This document shows, piece by piece, positions 13,836 through 14,341 of a stretch of 14,341 nt of DNA; position 1 is the first letter of the stretch, and each line of letters opens with the position of its first letter. The stretch is from the NCBI GenBank assembly GCA_035501255.1, contig DATJWM010000131.1:1-14341 (forward strand), written 5' to 3'. Source of the DNA: JAFAZI01 sp035501255. Lineage in GTDB: Bacteria > Actinomycetota > Actinomycetes > JAFAQI01. A program made the translations under genes and the position numbers. The notes under the pieces are model-generated. The model saw only the letters and a list, made by a program, of their open reading frames with translations. It was not told where the DNA came from and did not search any database.

Positions 13836-14341
13836 ATGGTGCGTGGCAGAGGCAGGACCGCGCTCGTCACCGCAGGGTTGCTGGTAGCCGCGCTCGTCGC
13901 CGGGGTCGTGGTGGGCTGCGCGGCGAGGCACGCGCCCGCCGCGACGCACGCGTCGTCGACCGTCACCGTCGTCGGGACGAGCGACGTGTATGACTCGGAG
14001 CTGATGCAGAAGGTCATTACGCCGGACTTCGAGGCGGCGTACCCGCAGTACACGCTCAACTACGTGTCGCTGGGCAGCGGTGCGGCAATCAGCTATGCGG
14101 AGGCGGGTACGGCGAGCGCCCTTCTGGTGCACGCGGCGCCGCTCGAGAGCCGCTTCGTCGCGAGCGGGTACTCCGCGCAACGGTTCGGCCGAGCCGTGTT
14201 CTACGGCGACTACGTCCTGCTCGGTCCGCCCTCGGATCCCGCCCATGTGTTCACCAACGATCGGCATGACATCGTGTCCGCCTTCGAGGCGGTTGCCCAC
14301 GAGGCCGCGACCCACGCAGACGTCAACTTCGTCTCGCGCGG
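13836..14341 (+). CDS. Tungstate ABC transporter substrate-binding lipoprotein, TupA-like (3'-truncated)
   Basis: The frame is open to the window end, giving 168 full codons. The N-terminus is a lipoprotein signal: MVRGRGRT, a hydrophobic stretch, and the lipobox VVGC with Cys28. The mature part starts with TVTVVGTSDVYDSELMQKVITPDF, then FEAAYPQYTLNYVSLGSGAAI. The segment LLVHAAPLESRFVASGY, followed by FYGDYVLLGPPSDPA and FVSR at the end, follows the TupA/WtpA-type oxyanion-binding pattern (VTHAP..E..FV..GY, NDFV.VGP..DPA, FVSRGD). It should capture tungstate or a related oxyanion outside the membrane for an ABC permease probably encoded downstream, beyond the window. GGAGG (13830-13834) is one base from the ATG and four from GTG 13839, so the GTG may be the true start. 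Actinobacterial relatives are sometimes called only PBP-domain proteins. Confidence 0.8.
   Translation, partial: MVRGRGRTALVTAGLLVAALVAGVVVGCAARHAPAATHASSTVTVVGTSDVYDSELMQKVITPDFEAAYPQYTLNYVSLGSGAAISYAEAGTASALLVHAAPLESRFVASGYSAQRFGRAVFYGDYVLLGPPSDPAHVFTNDRHDIVSAFEAVAHEAATHADVNFVSR

Noticed and set aside
13026..14315. Minus-strand reading frame of 429 codons
   Set aside because: It lies opposite two plausible plus-strand genes (membrane protein and TupA-like lipoprotein) and has the Arg/Gly/Asp-rich composition of a shadow frame.

Overview
The window looks like chromosomal DNA from a high-GC actinobacterium. The signs are frequent GTG starts, G/C-rich third codon positions, an F420-type luciferase-like oxidoreductase, a WS/DGAT acyltransferase, a SigL/RslA-type sigma/anti-sigma pair, an actinobacterial LexA box, and an ImuA'-ImuB-DnaE2 mutagenesis cassette. 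I cannot name the genus. No rRNA, tRNA, CRISPR array, insertion sequence or phage gene is visible.

Layout: (1) 1-702, the 3' end of a DUF4349 membrane-protein gene, closed by a GC hairpin. (2) 747-4252, three tightly packed genes that look like one lipid operon: long-chain-type acyl-CoA dehydrogenase, F420-dependent LLM oxidoreductase, WS/DGAT wax ester/triacylglycerol synthase. (3) 4288-5526, an ECF sigma factor of the SigL type with its zinc-type membrane anti-sigma factor, behind a promoter (TGAACC-N16-CGT) that fits autoregulation and a leaderless start. (4) 5637-6054, a stem-loop leader and a small RsbW/SpoIIAB-like ATP-binding protein. (5) 6076-11821, the SOS mutasome operon imuA'-imuB-dnaE2 behind one LexA operator that is the core of a perfect 32-bp palindrome. 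(6) 11840-12817, a convergent TSUP (TauE/SafE) anion transporter gene on the minus strand with a decayed heptad-repeat tail. (7) 12818-13046, a divergent intergenic region with a minus-strand promoter and a 19-bp dyad. (8) 13047-13727, a six-helix VC0807-like membrane protein. (9) 13836-14341, the 5' part of a tungstate-binding (TupA-like) lipoprotein that runs off the window.

How it fits together: after DNA damage, LexA release at 6086-6101 would co-express all three mutasome parts: DnaE2 (active error-prone polymerase with its catalytic aspartates), ImuB (inactive Y-family scaffold with a clamp-binding motif) and ImuA' (RecA-fold accessory protein without a Walker A lysine). Next to it sits a redox/envelope-stress module (sigL-rslA), so two stress regulons adjoin. 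The three lipid genes would act in acyl-CoA turnover and storage-lipid synthesis. I see no wholly new system. The most notable points are the compact single-operator mutasome and the regulatory architecture around the start codons.
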